The notes beneath the pieces are model-generated. The model worked only from the letters and a program-made list of their open reading frames with translations. It did not search any database and was not told the origin of the DNA. A stretch of 64,000 bases of DNA from JAPOXR01 sp963662395 (GTDB lineage: Bacteria; Pseudomonadota; Alphaproteobacteria; Rhodobacterales; Rhodobacteraceae). The DNA is taken from the NCBI GenBank assembly GCA_963662395.1, contig OY759511.1, forward strand, positions 1 through 64,000, in the 5' to 3' direction. The translations under genes and the position numbers were made by a program. Of the stretch, positions 43,957 to 52,747 are shown one piece after another; within the stretch, counting starts at the first letter, position 1, and the number at the start of each line of letters is the position of its first letter.

Positions 43957-46242
43957 CTTTCAATGGTACACTGTCGACTCGACGTTGACGTGGTCGCGCA
44001 TGGCTCGGTGATGTTCGACGAAGAGCGACAATACAGGATGGCCTTCCCGAAGTTCGTGCGTTCCCGGCATGGGCCGGCGAGCAGGCGGGATGAAGCCGGC
44101 GAGGCGCGCGGTGTCGGCGGCGAAGTCGGCGACCGTCTGGTCCGGGTCGGGCGGGCGGCGCTGCCTTCGGTGGTTCGGCTTCGCCATGTGCACGGCGAGG
44201 ACATGGATCCCGTCGAGGTGGACGACCGTCCGCGCCGGCGTCTCCGGCGCGCTCCGCGCCAGGCGGCCGACGGACATGACGGTGCAGGCGGTCATGGCGC
44301 CCATGGCCAGGCACCGGCGCAGGTCGTCGGCGGCATCGAGCCTGCGGTCCCTGATCCGCGTGCCGGTCTTCAGGGCCGCGAACCACTCCTCGATCAGCCA
44401 CCTTCTCTCGTGCCGCCCGGCGATGCGCAGCGCGTTCTGCGCCGTGGGTTCGCCCTCGGTGGCCAGGAGCAGCCGGCCGGCCGGCTCCTTGCCTGCAGGC
44501 GGCCTCCTCTCCGGCACGCGCACGGCAAGCATGCGCAGCGGGGCCGTGCCCTTCGGCAGGCCCTGCGGCGGGACGGGATCGACGAGGCCGGCCCGCAGCT
44601 CGAGCTTCACGCCCTTGCGTCCCTTGCGCTTCCGGGGGCCGCCGCAGGCATCACAGTCGATCGTCTTCGCGGCCACGACGTCAAGCGCGGCCGTGTGTTC
44701 GAACAGGTCTTCCGCCCCGCCATCCGCCGTGAAGGCCCGCCGCCTGCTCGAGCGGCCGGCGCGGACCAGCAGGCCGCTGCCGCCAGGCGTCCCGGCGGCG
44801 GCGACGCCTTCCGACAGCAGCGCCCACGCGTCGCCCTCGCCCTCGCAGAGGTTCACCACGCGGGTGTGCGGGCAGGCGGCCGCCAGTTCGGCCGCCTTGC
44901 CGAAAGCGTCCGGCCAGCGTCCGCTTTCCTCGCCTTTCACCGCTTTCCCCCTGCCGCCGGCACGGAAGCCGGCATCGGGATGGAAGATGCCCGGCGCGCA
45001 GCCGCCCTCGCTGAACGCAACCCCGAAACGGGCCGCGATCCCGTTGCTGCCGGACCCGCCGCCGCCGATGAGGGCAAGGCCCTCCGTCGCCTCCGGCCCG
45101 CTGGTGTCCGGCATCGTCGTGTCCTGCACCGCCAGCATGACGGGCCGGCTCGGCCATCGCCTCCTGGTGGGGATCAAGGATGTCCTGCATGCCGATCCCC
45201 GGGTCGGACAGGAACCTGCAGGCCGCCCGCTGCTCCGCCTCGCCGGGGAAGATCACCGGCAGCGGCGCGCCGGGGCGCGCACCACGCCTCGCCCATCGTC
45301 ACCAGACGGTCGCGGACGCGCGCGTCGCCGTGCCTGCTGCGCCCGTGTTCCGTCTGCGCCCATGTCGGATCCTCCCCTGCCACGAGAGGCGGCCCGCCGC
45401 CGATCACCCGCTGCGGCTCGCGCCCGGGAGCCTCCCGCCATCCCGCCGACAGCGACTTCACATGCACCCGGAGCCGTGGCCCCTTGCCCCGCTCCGACCC
45501 CCTGCAGCACGTCCGGCCCGCCGCCCGGTAGCCGAGACCCGTGTGTTCCGGCCCCACATGGCTGCAGGCCGGCTCCGGGCGGACACCGCGAGCGAGGCAA
45601 GCCCGCGGACGCGGACGCCCGGAAGCAGAAGGAACCTGTCATTGTCGACCACGCGCCCGATATTCGCGTCCGGCGCCGCCTGCGACCAGCCGATATGGAG
45701 GTCGCGCGCCTTGTGGTGCCGGGAGGCGGCGCCGACGGTGAAACCGCCGAGGATGCCGCGCCCGGACGACCGGAGCCGGTAGCGGATGCGCCCGCCGGGA
45801 CCGGCGGCGTCGCCCCCGGGATGGTGCGTGGCCATCATCGAGCGCGCCAGGCCCTTCTGCGCATCGGCGAGCGGAGTCACGTCGAGCCGGCCGATGTCGG
45901 CGAGCGTGCATGACGGATGCAAATCCGGACAGTCGGTGGACGGGACCAGCGACTCGGCGCTGACGGCTCCCATCGGCCGGGCCTCCGGCAGCGGCAGGCC
46001 GAGGGAAGAGGAAAGCTTCGGCAGCGCGGCCCGGGCCGAGGCGAGGCACGGCTCGCCCTTCGCGTTCCGCCAGTCCTCGCGCTCGCAAGGCTCCCGCGCC
46101 GGGGAAGTCCGGGTGCAGTCCCCGGGTCCAGGCGTCGCCTTCAGCCAGAGGACCGTCCCGGGGGCGTGGTGCCGGAGGCCGATTCTCATGGAGCCGGGCA
46201 TACGCCGCCGGAGAGGTCGAGCCGGCCGTGTCCGGTTGAAAG
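43957..46242 (-). mobile_element. Nested element with DUF4338 + Tn5/IS4-like transposase
   Basis: A 2286-bp element inserted in the IS256 transposase. Terminal repeats are CTTTCAATGGTACAC (43957-43971) and, as reverse complement of 46228-46242, CTTTCAACCGGACAC: 11 of 15 match. The flanking 9-mers accccgggt and gccatgggt agree at 6 of 9 positions and may be a decayed target duplication. The IS256 reading resumes after it. One broken gene occupies almost the whole length. Confidence 0.78.
43960..46189 (-). pseudogene. DUF4338 (DruA-like) domain joined to Tn5/IS4-like transposase, broken
   Basis: Reading from 46189 down: GLARSMMATHHPGGDAAGP, GGRIRYRLRSSGRGILGGFT, RDLHIGWSQAAPDANIGRVV and DNDRFLLLPGVRVRGLASL match DUF4338, the domain of Druantia DruA. 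After a frame change near 45530 GYRAAGRTCCRGSERGKGPR continues the same domain. Then TWAQTEHGRSRHGDARVRDR is the Tn5-type N-terminal DNA-binding helix; another change near 45270 gives EAEQRAACRFLSDPGIGMQD; a further one near 45170 gives the catalytic part VMLAVQDTTMPDTSG (Asp) and RHERRWLIEEWFAALKTGTR (Glu of the YREK-type motif). The stop overlaps the element's left terminal repeat. At least three frameshifts. Confidence 0.75.
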
Positions 46243-46761
46243 GCCATGGGTCCCGGGCAGCACAGGAGGAGATCCGGCCCGGAACACGCCGGCAGCGCTG
46301 CCGGATGCACGAGAGCGCCAACGTGCAGGGTGCCATGGCGAAATCGGTCCGGCCCAAGGCCGGGGAGGCGCTTCACGACATCCGGAGGCCGAGACCCGGG
46401 AGGCCGCCGAAGAGGACAGGTATCCGAAGGCGGCCCACTGCCTCGATGCGGCCGCGGCCAGCTCGTGACGTTCTTCGACTTCCCGGCCAGGCACCGGCGC
46501 AGCATGCGTACCACCAACCCGACCTTCGCCACGGCCCGCCACCGGATCAGGCGGCCGGTGGGCTGCCTGACCGGCGGCGGCATGCTTCACGTGATCTTCA
46601 GGCCCGGCCTCCGTGCCCGGGGGAGATGGAGACGGCTGCACGGCTTCAGGGAGCTGGCGAAGGTCATCACCGGAGTGAAGTCCAGAGATGGCATCGAGGT
46701 CGTCGTCGACGCAGCGACAGAGGATGGATCAGCCGATCAGCCAGCAAGGATAGCCGCTTGA
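46243..46761 (+). pseudogene. IS256-family transposase pseudogene, 3' part
   Basis: The gene resumes with RRQRCRMHESANVQGAMAKS and VRPKAGEALHDI, changes frame, then shows LVTFFDFPARHRRSMRTTNP, TFATARHRIRRPVGCL and FRELAKVITGVKSRDGIEVV, the IS256 C-terminus including the region of the final Glu. The Glu motif (TNPIESTFATVR in intact enzymes) reads TNPTFATAR, lacking the IES triplet, so the catalytic acid itself is lost. Confidence 0.85.
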
Positions 46762-46922
46762 TCGACGCCCCGAACACCACTTTTGACAATAGCTCCGGGC
46801 GGTCTTGCCGATAACAACACGAATGAGATTATCGGGGCTTGCCTTCGCTTCAATGGTAACCAGCAAGAAAATCTGCCTGGCTTGATGCGATATTCGTTGT
46901 TGTAGACAGTCGGCACGGAACC

Positions 46923-47465
46923 TTGACTTCGTTTAATGACGCCGCTCTTCTAAGTGCCCAATTGATGCCCTGCGAATTTCTGGACCGGGTGTTCATTGAT
47001 GACGACGAGAGGCACCAAAAACGTTCCTACTTTGTTGAGTGCGGGACCTATCGCACACCTGTCTTGTCCGGCATCAATGTGGACACTTTGATCGCATGGT
47101 GTGAGGCCCGCAATGATCCCGAGGCCTGGAAGATAATCGCATCTGGTCTGCAGATTTGGGTTTCGACCGACGGCGACAAGACAGTCCAACTTACCGATGC
47201 CGCTGTCCGTTTCCTTGGAGCCTCACCTCTTCCCGAGGACATCCTAAGGACATACGCAAGCAAGATCTCGCCTACGTCGTGGTCAGGCAGTCGGGCTAAC
47301 ATCATGGAGCGCCGAACAGCTTCGTTCAAGAATCTGTTCCAGCACGCGGATCCATGCATCAGCGCACGTGCCCAAGAGATCGTTGAAGAAGCAACGAAAC
47401 GGATTTCAAACGCACGTAAAGTAGAACGCCGCGAGGATGAGGAACGAGAACAACGGTTTGAATAG
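46923..47465 (+). CDS. C-terminal part of an unknown protein, 5'-truncated
   Basis: A 180-aa frame with lower GC than its surroundings. It opens with TTG but the frame stays open and protein-like back to a stop at 46857, so the true N-terminus is missing; the IS256-type element ends only 60 nt further left. Contents: LIAWCEARNDPEAWKIIASG, ISPTSWSGSRANIMERRTAS, and a charged helical tail ending REDEEREQRFE. The SW-GS-A-ME-R block and the RFE end recall C-terminal tails of very large multidomain proteins, some near defence genes, but I cannot name the family. It looks like a remnant gene that the IS elements decapitated. Confidence 0.55.
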   Translation: MTSFNDAALLSAQLMPCEFLDRVFIDDDERHQKRSYFVECGTYRTPVLSGINVDTLIAWCEARNDPEAWKIIASGLQIWVSTDGDKTVQLTDAAVRFLGASPLPEDILRTYASKISPTSWSGSRANIMERRTASFKNLFQHADPCISARAQEIVEEATKRISNARKVERREDEEREQRFE

Positions 47466-47501
47466 CAGCACTGATCCGCCAATCCGCTACTCAGCCAAGA
47501 G

Positions 47502-48943
47502 GGCAAGTCAGAATACGGTATACTGGGGAATGTCCCGACCGATGTCGAAACCCGGGCAGAGGTCGGCGCCGCTTCCCTCGAGCGCCAGGCCCGGGGTGTT
47601 CGATCCGGACAGGGAAGCAACACCATGAGAAAATCTGCACCAGCCACCGCCACGCATGCCGGCACCTTCGACACCGGAGAACTCGTCCGCGAGGCCCGGG
47701 GGGATGTCGCCGCCGGAGCGGGCCGCTTGTGCGTCATGGCCGGCATCGATGCCATGCAGAGGATTTTCGATGAGGATGCGGCCAACCTTGCCGGCGAGTG
47801 CTGCGGGCGGGACGCAGGCAGGCCCGGTCATCGCCGGGGAGGGCATCCGGCATGACCGGCTTCCGGGGAGGCAGGATCCGGCTCGAGCGCCCGCGGCTGC
47901 GTGACAGGGAGACCGGGCGGGAGCTGCCGCTGCCGGGCCGGGAGGAGATCGGTGACGGAGGCTTCCTCGAGGAGTGGACGACATCGCCGATGCCGATGAA
48001 CGGGCAGGCCGGGAGGCTCCGCGGTGCCGTGCGATTGCCGGAGGCCGGGGTCCCGGACGATCCCGGCTCCGGCCTTTCGCGCTCGACGGTCTCCCGGCGG
48101 CATCGAGGCACCGGCCGAAGAGAGGCTCCGCGAATGGATGTCGTCGGACATCTCCGAGATTGACCTCCCGGTCATGCAGGCAGGTGGCATGCACCTGGCA
48201 ACCGACCTCCTGACGGCCCGGCCATCGGCGCCGCCTCCGGTGACCCCGAGCATCCTCCCGGTGTGGTGGAAGGAGCCACCGGGAGGCCGGCCACGGTTCG
48301 GGCATTGGCAGGCAGCCTCATTGAACGGGGGCTTGATCCTTCCGTGCGCCGCCTGTTCGTCAGGCGGACCTTCGGGGCAGGCATCCGCCATCCGGCGCTG
48401 CCGGGGACCGGGGCAGGAACATCTGGAGCGTCTGCATGCCGGCTGCTGCCTGGCGCGATGCCGGGCCCGGGAGCTCGATGATGCCGGCCAGGCGGAGACG
48501 CCTGTCGGGAACCTTGCCGGCCGTCTCGAGCGGGACGCTCCTTGCGTCTCCTTCTCCATGGTCGAGGGCCCCGGCGAGATCCCGGGGCGGCCCGGCCCGG
48601 ATTGCCGAAGGAGTCCGGACGGGCGCCGGCGACGACGAACATGATCGAGAGCACCCGTTCGATGGTCAGGCAGGCCTGCCCGGGCGCCGTGCGATGGCGA
48701 GGGGCCGGGATGGGGCTGCGGGACCTGCTCCGGGATGCCGGAGGCCGGGAAGCGCATGCGGCGTCTCGGGGCCTGTCGGCAGCTGCCGATCCTCGGGGCC
48801 GCACCGGAGCGTCATCACGGGGATGCTGCCGAAACCCCCGACATCGACCACCGCGCACGGGCGGCATGATGATCACGGGGCGGCGTCGACCGATGCCGGT
48901 TTCAACATTGGTCGGGACATATATTCCCGTATACTGACTTGCC
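47502..48943 (+). mobile_element. Second, divergent IS256-type element, degenerate
   Basis: Both ends carry GGCAAGTCAG (47502; reverse complement ending at 48943), then TATAC-, GTCCCGACC- and GAAACC-containing blocks in the same order, giving ~45-50-nt imperfect inverted repeats. The 1442-bp length fits IS256 elements. The repeats are unlike those of the neighbouring IS256 element, so it is a different subgroup. No target duplication is seen. Confidence 0.7.
47625..48800 (+). pseudogene. IS256-like (Mutator) transposase pseudogene, second type
   Basis: Pieces in successive frames match the subgroup whose proteins contain GTVxLxxRRVPVRRPRVR: MQRIFDEDAANLAGE, GGRIRLERPRLRDRETGREL, LSRSTVSRR, ISEIDLPVMQAGGMHLATDL, MVEGATGRPATVRALAGSLI, ERGLDPSVRRLFV, GNLAGRLERDAP and TTNMIESTRSMVRQACPGAV, then RWRGAGMGLRDLLRDAGG. 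The order is that of an intact transposase, but at least four frame changes break it. The NMIES block retains the catalytic Glu region. Confidence 0.7.
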
Positions 48944-48996
48944 ACTGGTCCTGTCCCTGTCCCTGTCCGTAAACGCTGTCCGCAGCATACACCTAG

Positions 48997-49865
48997 GGCC
49001 TGTTGACAATCATGCTGCCGCAACCACGCCACTGACGAGATGAATCGCCGCGGCGAAGCTGGCGTCGGTCTTGTCGTAGCGGGTCGCCACTGCCCGGAAC
49101 TCCCTGATTCTGGCGAAGACGTTCTCGATCCGGTGGCGCCACCGGTACATCTCCCGGTCATGCTCCCGGGGACTTGTCCGGTGGCACCTCGCGGGAATCA
49201 CCGCCATGGCTCCGCTATCCCCGATCTCCTCGATCAGCCAGTCGGCATCGAATGCCCTGTCGCCGATGAGGGCCCCGTAGCGGAGGTCTGCAAGAAGCTC
49301 CGGCACCCCGAGAAGATCATGTGCCTGTCCGGGAAGGATCACGAAGCGGACGAGGTAGCCAAGGGCGTCCACCACGGCCACGACCTTGCTGGTCAGGCCG
49401 CCCCGGGAGCGTCCGATACCCTGCTTCGAGGTCCCCCTTTTGCGCCGGCCGCCTTCTGGTGCGCCTGCACGATGGTGCCGTCCACGAACACGTATTCGAG
49501 GTCGAACTCATCGGACAACTCGTTGAATACGGTCTCGAAAATGCCCGAAAGGGCCCATCTGCGGAAGCGCTTGAAGACACTGTTCCAGTTGCCGAAATGC
49601 TCCGGAAGGTCGCGCCAGGGCGAGCCGGTGCGGATACGCCAGAGTACCGCCTCGAGAAACATCCGGTTGTCTGCCGCGGTGACGCCGGGATCGGTCGCCT
49701 TGCCGGGCAGCATGGGCTCGATCCGCGCCCACATGGCGTCGGTGAGCACCGTCCTGTCTTCATTCATCCGTCATTTTCCTCACCTGCTCGTGCCGCCATT
49801 CCGGCGTGCGTTGCAGGGAAAATGGCATCGATTCGCCCGATTGGCAACCCGATTGTCAACAGGCC
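48997..49865 (-). mobile_element. IS5-family insertion sequence (IS427-like group), copy 2
   Basis: 869 bp with terminal repeats GGCCTGTTGACAATC at both ends (perfect here) and CTAG at 48993-48996 and 49866-49869. Nearly identical to copy 1 at 34561-35429, indicating recent transposition. It lies about 50 nt right of the degenerate IS256-type element and 147 nt before phoR. Confidence 0.93.
49010..49767 (-). CDS. IS5-family transposase (OrfA/OrfB by -1 frameshift), copy 2
   Basis: Same two-frame arrangement as copy 1: OrfA starts at ATG 49767, with the A4G5 slippery run at 49433-49441 joining it to OrfB. OrfA is almost unchanged (LTDAMWARIEPMLPG; VFVDGTIVQAHQ). OrfB differs from copy 1 at several residues (for example AGVPELIDDLQY is LGVPELLADLRY here), so the two copies are not from one very recent duplication. 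The DDE residues (FVDGT, GDRAFDADW, RIENVFARI) are present. Confidence 0.9.
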
Positions 49866-50012
49866 CTAGTGGTTTGATTCATTCATTTGATGCCATTTCC
49901 TGCAGTTTCCGGCATGGGAAGGCTGGGTCCGTCGCCTCCTTCCCGGGAAATCACCGGGACAGGTTTCCGGCATGTGTTATGAATGGCGCCGGTTGGCAGG
50001 GAAGCGTTGCAG

Positions 50013-51101
50013 ATGGAGATAGATCTGGCCATACACTCCGGCGAAATCGACCGGCTGATTGACGGGATACCCTATCCGGTCATCATGCTCGATCCCGAAG
50101 ATCGGGTTGCGTTTGCCAACCGCGCCGCCACCGAATGGTTCGGGATCGAGTTGCCTGGGCAATCCCATTACGCCCTGTTCAGGCAACCCGATGCCCTGGA
50201 CTGCATCGAAGCGGCAAAATCCGGCATGGGCAGCCGGATGGTCGAGGTCTCGACCATCCGGAACGATGTCAGGACAGTTGTCCAGGTCAATGCGGCGCCG
50301 CTCGACTGTCCGCATCTCGGACTCGAAGGACTCCTGATCTGCCAGCGGGATATCAGCAAGTTTGACGAGGTCGACCAGCTCCGCAGGGAGTTCGTGGCCA
50401 ATGTCAGTCACGAATTGCGCACACCGCTCACCTCGCTGTTCGGAGCGATCGAGGTGCTGAAGGGTGCCGGCAGAGATGATGATTCGACAATCCGGGACCG
50501 GGTGTTGGACATCATGGAGGCAGAGACCAGGCGAATGAACCGGTTGGTCAGTGACCTGTTGTCACTGTCACGGGTTGAATCCAGCGAGCGAATGCGTCCA
50601 ACCGAAGACGTGGATATCGAAGCTGTCATCGATCATGCCATCGGGCTTGCCGGATCCGTGGCAAAAGAGGTCGGGTCCCGGGTCCTGGCCGATCTGCCGG
50701 ATCTGAACCTCAAGGTTGTCGGCGATCGTGACCAGCTTGTCCAGGTCATGGTCAACCTGGTCGAGAATTCACTGAAATACGCGGACAGGGGCACGGAGAT
50801 TTTCCTGAGTTGCCGGCCCGTGGACTCGATGACCGGGTTTGACGGCTCCGTGGTGGAGATCGAGCTGCGCGACCAGGGGGAAGGGATAGAGGCGCGGCAC
50901 ATTCCGCGCCTGACCGAGCGGTTTTACCGTGTCGACAGGAACGGGGCAGGGGAGTTCGGTGGCACCGGGCTGGGGTTGGCAATCGTCAAGCATATCGTCA
51001 ACCGCCACCGTGGCCGGATGTCGATCTCCAGCACGCCCGGGGTTGGAACGTCGGTCAGGGTGTTGTTGCCGGCGGCCGACGGGCAGGCGAGGCAGGGGTG
51101 A
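50013..51101 (+). CDS. phoR: PhoR-like sensor histidine kinase without membrane anchor
   Basis: Kinase predicted to phosphorylate PhoB on phosphate limitation. N-terminal PAS domain (about residues 15-115: IDGIPYPVIMLDPEDRVAFA), HisKA with the phospho-acceptor H133 in FVANVSHELRTPLTS, and an HATPase_c domain with NLVENSLKYA, LRDQGEGIEARHI and GGTGLGLAIVKHIV. At 362 aa it has no hydrophobic segment, unlike E. coli PhoR, so it appears cytosolic. ATG 50013 has AGGGAAG about 8 nt upstream; ATG 49983 would add ten residues. It shares a strand and locus with pstB, phoU and phoB. Confidence 0.87.
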   Translation: MEIDLAIHSGEIDRLIDGIPYPVIMLDPEDRVAFANRAATEWFGIELPGQSHYALFRQPDALDCIEAAKSGMGSRMVEVSTIRNDVRTVVQVNAAPLDCPHLGLEGLLICQRDISKFDEVDQLRREFVANVSHELRTPLTSLFGAIEVLKGAGRDDDSTIRDRVLDIMEAETRRMNRLVSDLLSLSRVESSERMRPTEDVDIEAVIDHAIGLAGSVAKEVGSRVLADLPDLNLKVVGDRDQLVQVMVNLVENSLKYADRGTEIFLSCRPVDSMTGFDGSVVEIELRDQGEGIEARHIPRLTERFYRVDRNGAGEFGGTGLGLAIVKHIVNRHRGRMSISSTPGVGTSVRVLLPAADGQARQG

Positions 51102-51123
51102 GTTGGCTCCCACCGGGCGACCA

Positions 51124-51152
51124 TGACACGAAATTGTCACACAAGTGACAGG
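51124..51152 (+). promoter_or_regulatory. Pho-box-like repeat before pstB
   Basis: Three 7-nt units TGACACG, TGTCACA and TGACAGG start every 11 nt (51124, 51135, 51146) with 4-nt spacers AAAT and CAAG, the geometry of PhoB-binding direct repeats. Because TGACA/TGTCA is self-complementary the orientation is ambiguous. It lies 65 nt before the pstB ATG. Confidence 0.55.
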
Positions 51153-51216
51153 ACAGCTTCACATGGCCAGCCCAGGATAGGCCCGGGAGCCTTGCGGCCA
51201 GCCAGGAGAATCCCGG

Positions 51217-52002
51217 ATGGACGGAACTGAATTTTCACGGGAGAATCCTGTCAAGATTCTCTCCGAATCGGTGGATGTGTTCTATTCCGGCACCCAGGCC
51301 CTGTTCTCGGTGACCATCGACATTCATCAGGGGGAGGTGACCGCGCTCATTGGTCCGTCCGGCTGTGGAAAATCGACCTTCCTGCGTTGCCTCAATCGAA
51401 TGAATGACACCATAGGGAATTGCCAGGTCAGGGGACGGATCGAGCTCGACGGTATTGATATCGGCGCCGGTTCGATCGATCCGGTCCTGTTGCGGGCCCG
51501 GGTCGGGATGGTCTTCCAGAGGCCCAACCCGTTTCCGAAATCCATCTACGACAACGTTGCATACGGTCCGCGAATTCACGGCCTGGCCGCCAGCAAGGCC
51601 GATCTCGACGAGATCGTCGAGAGGTCACTGAGAGGCGCGGCCTTGTGGGACGAGGTGAAGGACAGGCTGTCATCCAGGGGGACCGGATTGTCTGGAGGGC
51701 AACAGCAGCGGCTCTGCATTGCCCGCGCCATCGCCACGCAGCCGGAAGTGTTGCTGATGGATGAGCCGTGCTCGGCGCTCGATCCGATTGCAACGTCCCA
51801 GATCGAGGATTTGATCGGAAGGCTTCGGGAGCAATATACCGTTGTCATCGTGACCCATTCGATGCAGCAGGCCGCCCGGATCAGCCAGCGTACCGCGTTC
51901 TTCCATTTGGGCACGCTGGTCGAATATGATCAGGCCAGCACGGTTTTTACCAATCCCCGTGACGAAAGAACCGAAAGCTACGTCACTGGCCGAACAGGAT
52001 AG
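51217..52002 (+). CDS. pstB: Phosphate ABC transporter ATP-binding protein PstB
   Basis: ATPase of the high-affinity phosphate importer, also required for PhoR control. Walker A GPSGCGKSTFLRCLNRMND (the RCLNRMND extension is diagnostic of PstB), Q-loop VGMVFQRPNPFPKSIYDNVAYG, signature LSGGQQQRLCIARAIA, Walker B LLMDEPCSALDPIAT, switch VTHSMQQAARIS. 261 aa. The usual partners pstS, pstC and pstA are absent from the locus; they should lie between phoR and pstB or upstream. phoU follows at once. Confidence 0.96.
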   Translation: MDGTEFSRENPVKILSESVDVFYSGTQALFSVTIDIHQGEVTALIGPSGCGKSTFLRCLNRMNDTIGNCQVRGRIELDGIDIGAGSIDPVLLRARVGMVFQRPNPFPKSIYDNVAYGPRIHGLAASKADLDEIVERSLRGAALWDEVKDRLSSRGTGLSGGQQQRLCIARAIATQPEVLLMDEPCSALDPIATSQIEDLIGRLREQYTVVIVTHSMQQAARISQRTAFFHLGTLVEYDQASTVFTNPRDERTESYVTGRTG

Positions 52003-52012
52003 GGCGCTGGGA

Positions 52013-52747
52013 GTGGATGAGTCAGACCACATGGATGCTGCCTTCGATGCCGAACTGGATCATATCCTCAACATGCTCATGAGCATGGGGGGGCTGGTCG
52101 AGCAGGCAGTGCGGCACTCGACCGAGGCCTTGCAGGACCGGAACACCGAACTCGCCAAATCCGTTGTCGGCGACGATGCCAGGGTCGACCAGCTGCTCGA
52201 GGATATCAACGTTTGCGCGGTCAACCTCATCGCCCTGCGGCAACCGAAGGCAAGGGATCTCAGGATGGTGATTGCCGTTATCCGGATCTCGCAATTCCTG
52301 GAGCGCGCTGGTGATTATGCCAAGAACATTGCCAAGCGAGCTGTCAACATCACCGGAATGAACCAGGGGAGTCCTGATGGCAGTTCGATTCGGCGGCTGG
52401 CAATCTTGGTGGAGACCCTGACCAAGGACTCGCTTGATTCATTTGTTCAGCAGGATGTGGACAAGGCATCGGATGTGATCCGGCGCGACATCGAGATCGA
52501 CCGGATGCACAACTCGCTGTTCCGGGAATTCGTGAACCTCATGACGGCGGATCCAGGCTGCATCGAGCCTGCCTTGCACCTGCTTGCCGTGGCCAAGAAC
52601 CTGGAGCGGATCGGTGATTATGCGACGGCGATTTCAGAACAGACCATCTACATGGTGACGGGAAATCACCAGGTCGAGCAGCGACAAAAGGAGGATCTCA
52701 CAAGCTTCCTTCGCCTGGAGTCGGCAGACAGGAGGCGGGTGCCATGA
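52013..52747 (+). CDS. phoU: Phosphate transport regulator PhoU
   Basis: Two-repeat helical-bundle protein linking the Pst transporter to PhoR signalling. The N-repeat shows MGGLVEQAVRHSTEAL and ARDLRMVIAVIRISQFLERAGDYAKNIAK; the C-repeat CIEPALHLLAVAKNLERIGDYATAISEQTIYMVTG (given here as linked segments), with the paired E/D metal-binding ERAGD/ERIGD motifs. About 244 aa from GTG 52013; ATG 52031 is also possible. It overlaps the phoB ATG by 4 nt. Confidence 0.95.
   Translation: MDESDHMDAAFDAELDHILNMLMSMGGLVEQAVRHSTEALQDRNTELAKSVVGDDARVDQLLEDINVCAVNLIALRQPKARDLRMVIAVIRISQFLERAGDYAKNIAKRAVNITGMNQGSPDGSSIRRLAILVETLTKDSLDSFVQQDVDKASDVIRRDIEIDRMHNSLFREFVNLMTADPGCIEPALHLLAVAKNLERIGDYATAISEQTIYMVTGNHQVEQRQKEDLTSFLRLESADRRRVP

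Larger units (their letters stand above)
43140..46795 (+). mobile_element. IS256-family element interrupted by a nested element
   Basis: Inverted repeats of 31 nt with two mismatches mark both ends: left begins GAGCCATTGTCGAAAGTGG (43140-43170) and right, as reverse complement, GAGCTATTGTCAAAAGTGG (46765-46795), both ending GTGTTCGGGGCGT. Subtracting the nested 2286-bp element leaves about 1370 bp, the normal IS256 size. Its transposase is in two pieces on either side of the nested insertion. Confidence 0.8.

Noticed and set aside
43846..45531. 561-codon plus-strand frame inside the nested element
   Set aside because: It is antisense to the Tn5/IS4-like transposase frames, which carry the recognisable motifs.
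43957..46242. A Druantia defence locus, suggested by the DruA-like domain
   Set aside because: The domain lies in a frameshifted transposase gene inside an IS with terminal repeats, and no druB-E or helicase gene is nearby.
48945..48970. Short ctgtcc tandem units as a possible CRISPR or VNTR
   Set aside because: Only about three imperfect 6-nt units, no spacers and no cas genes; no CRISPR array is present in the window.
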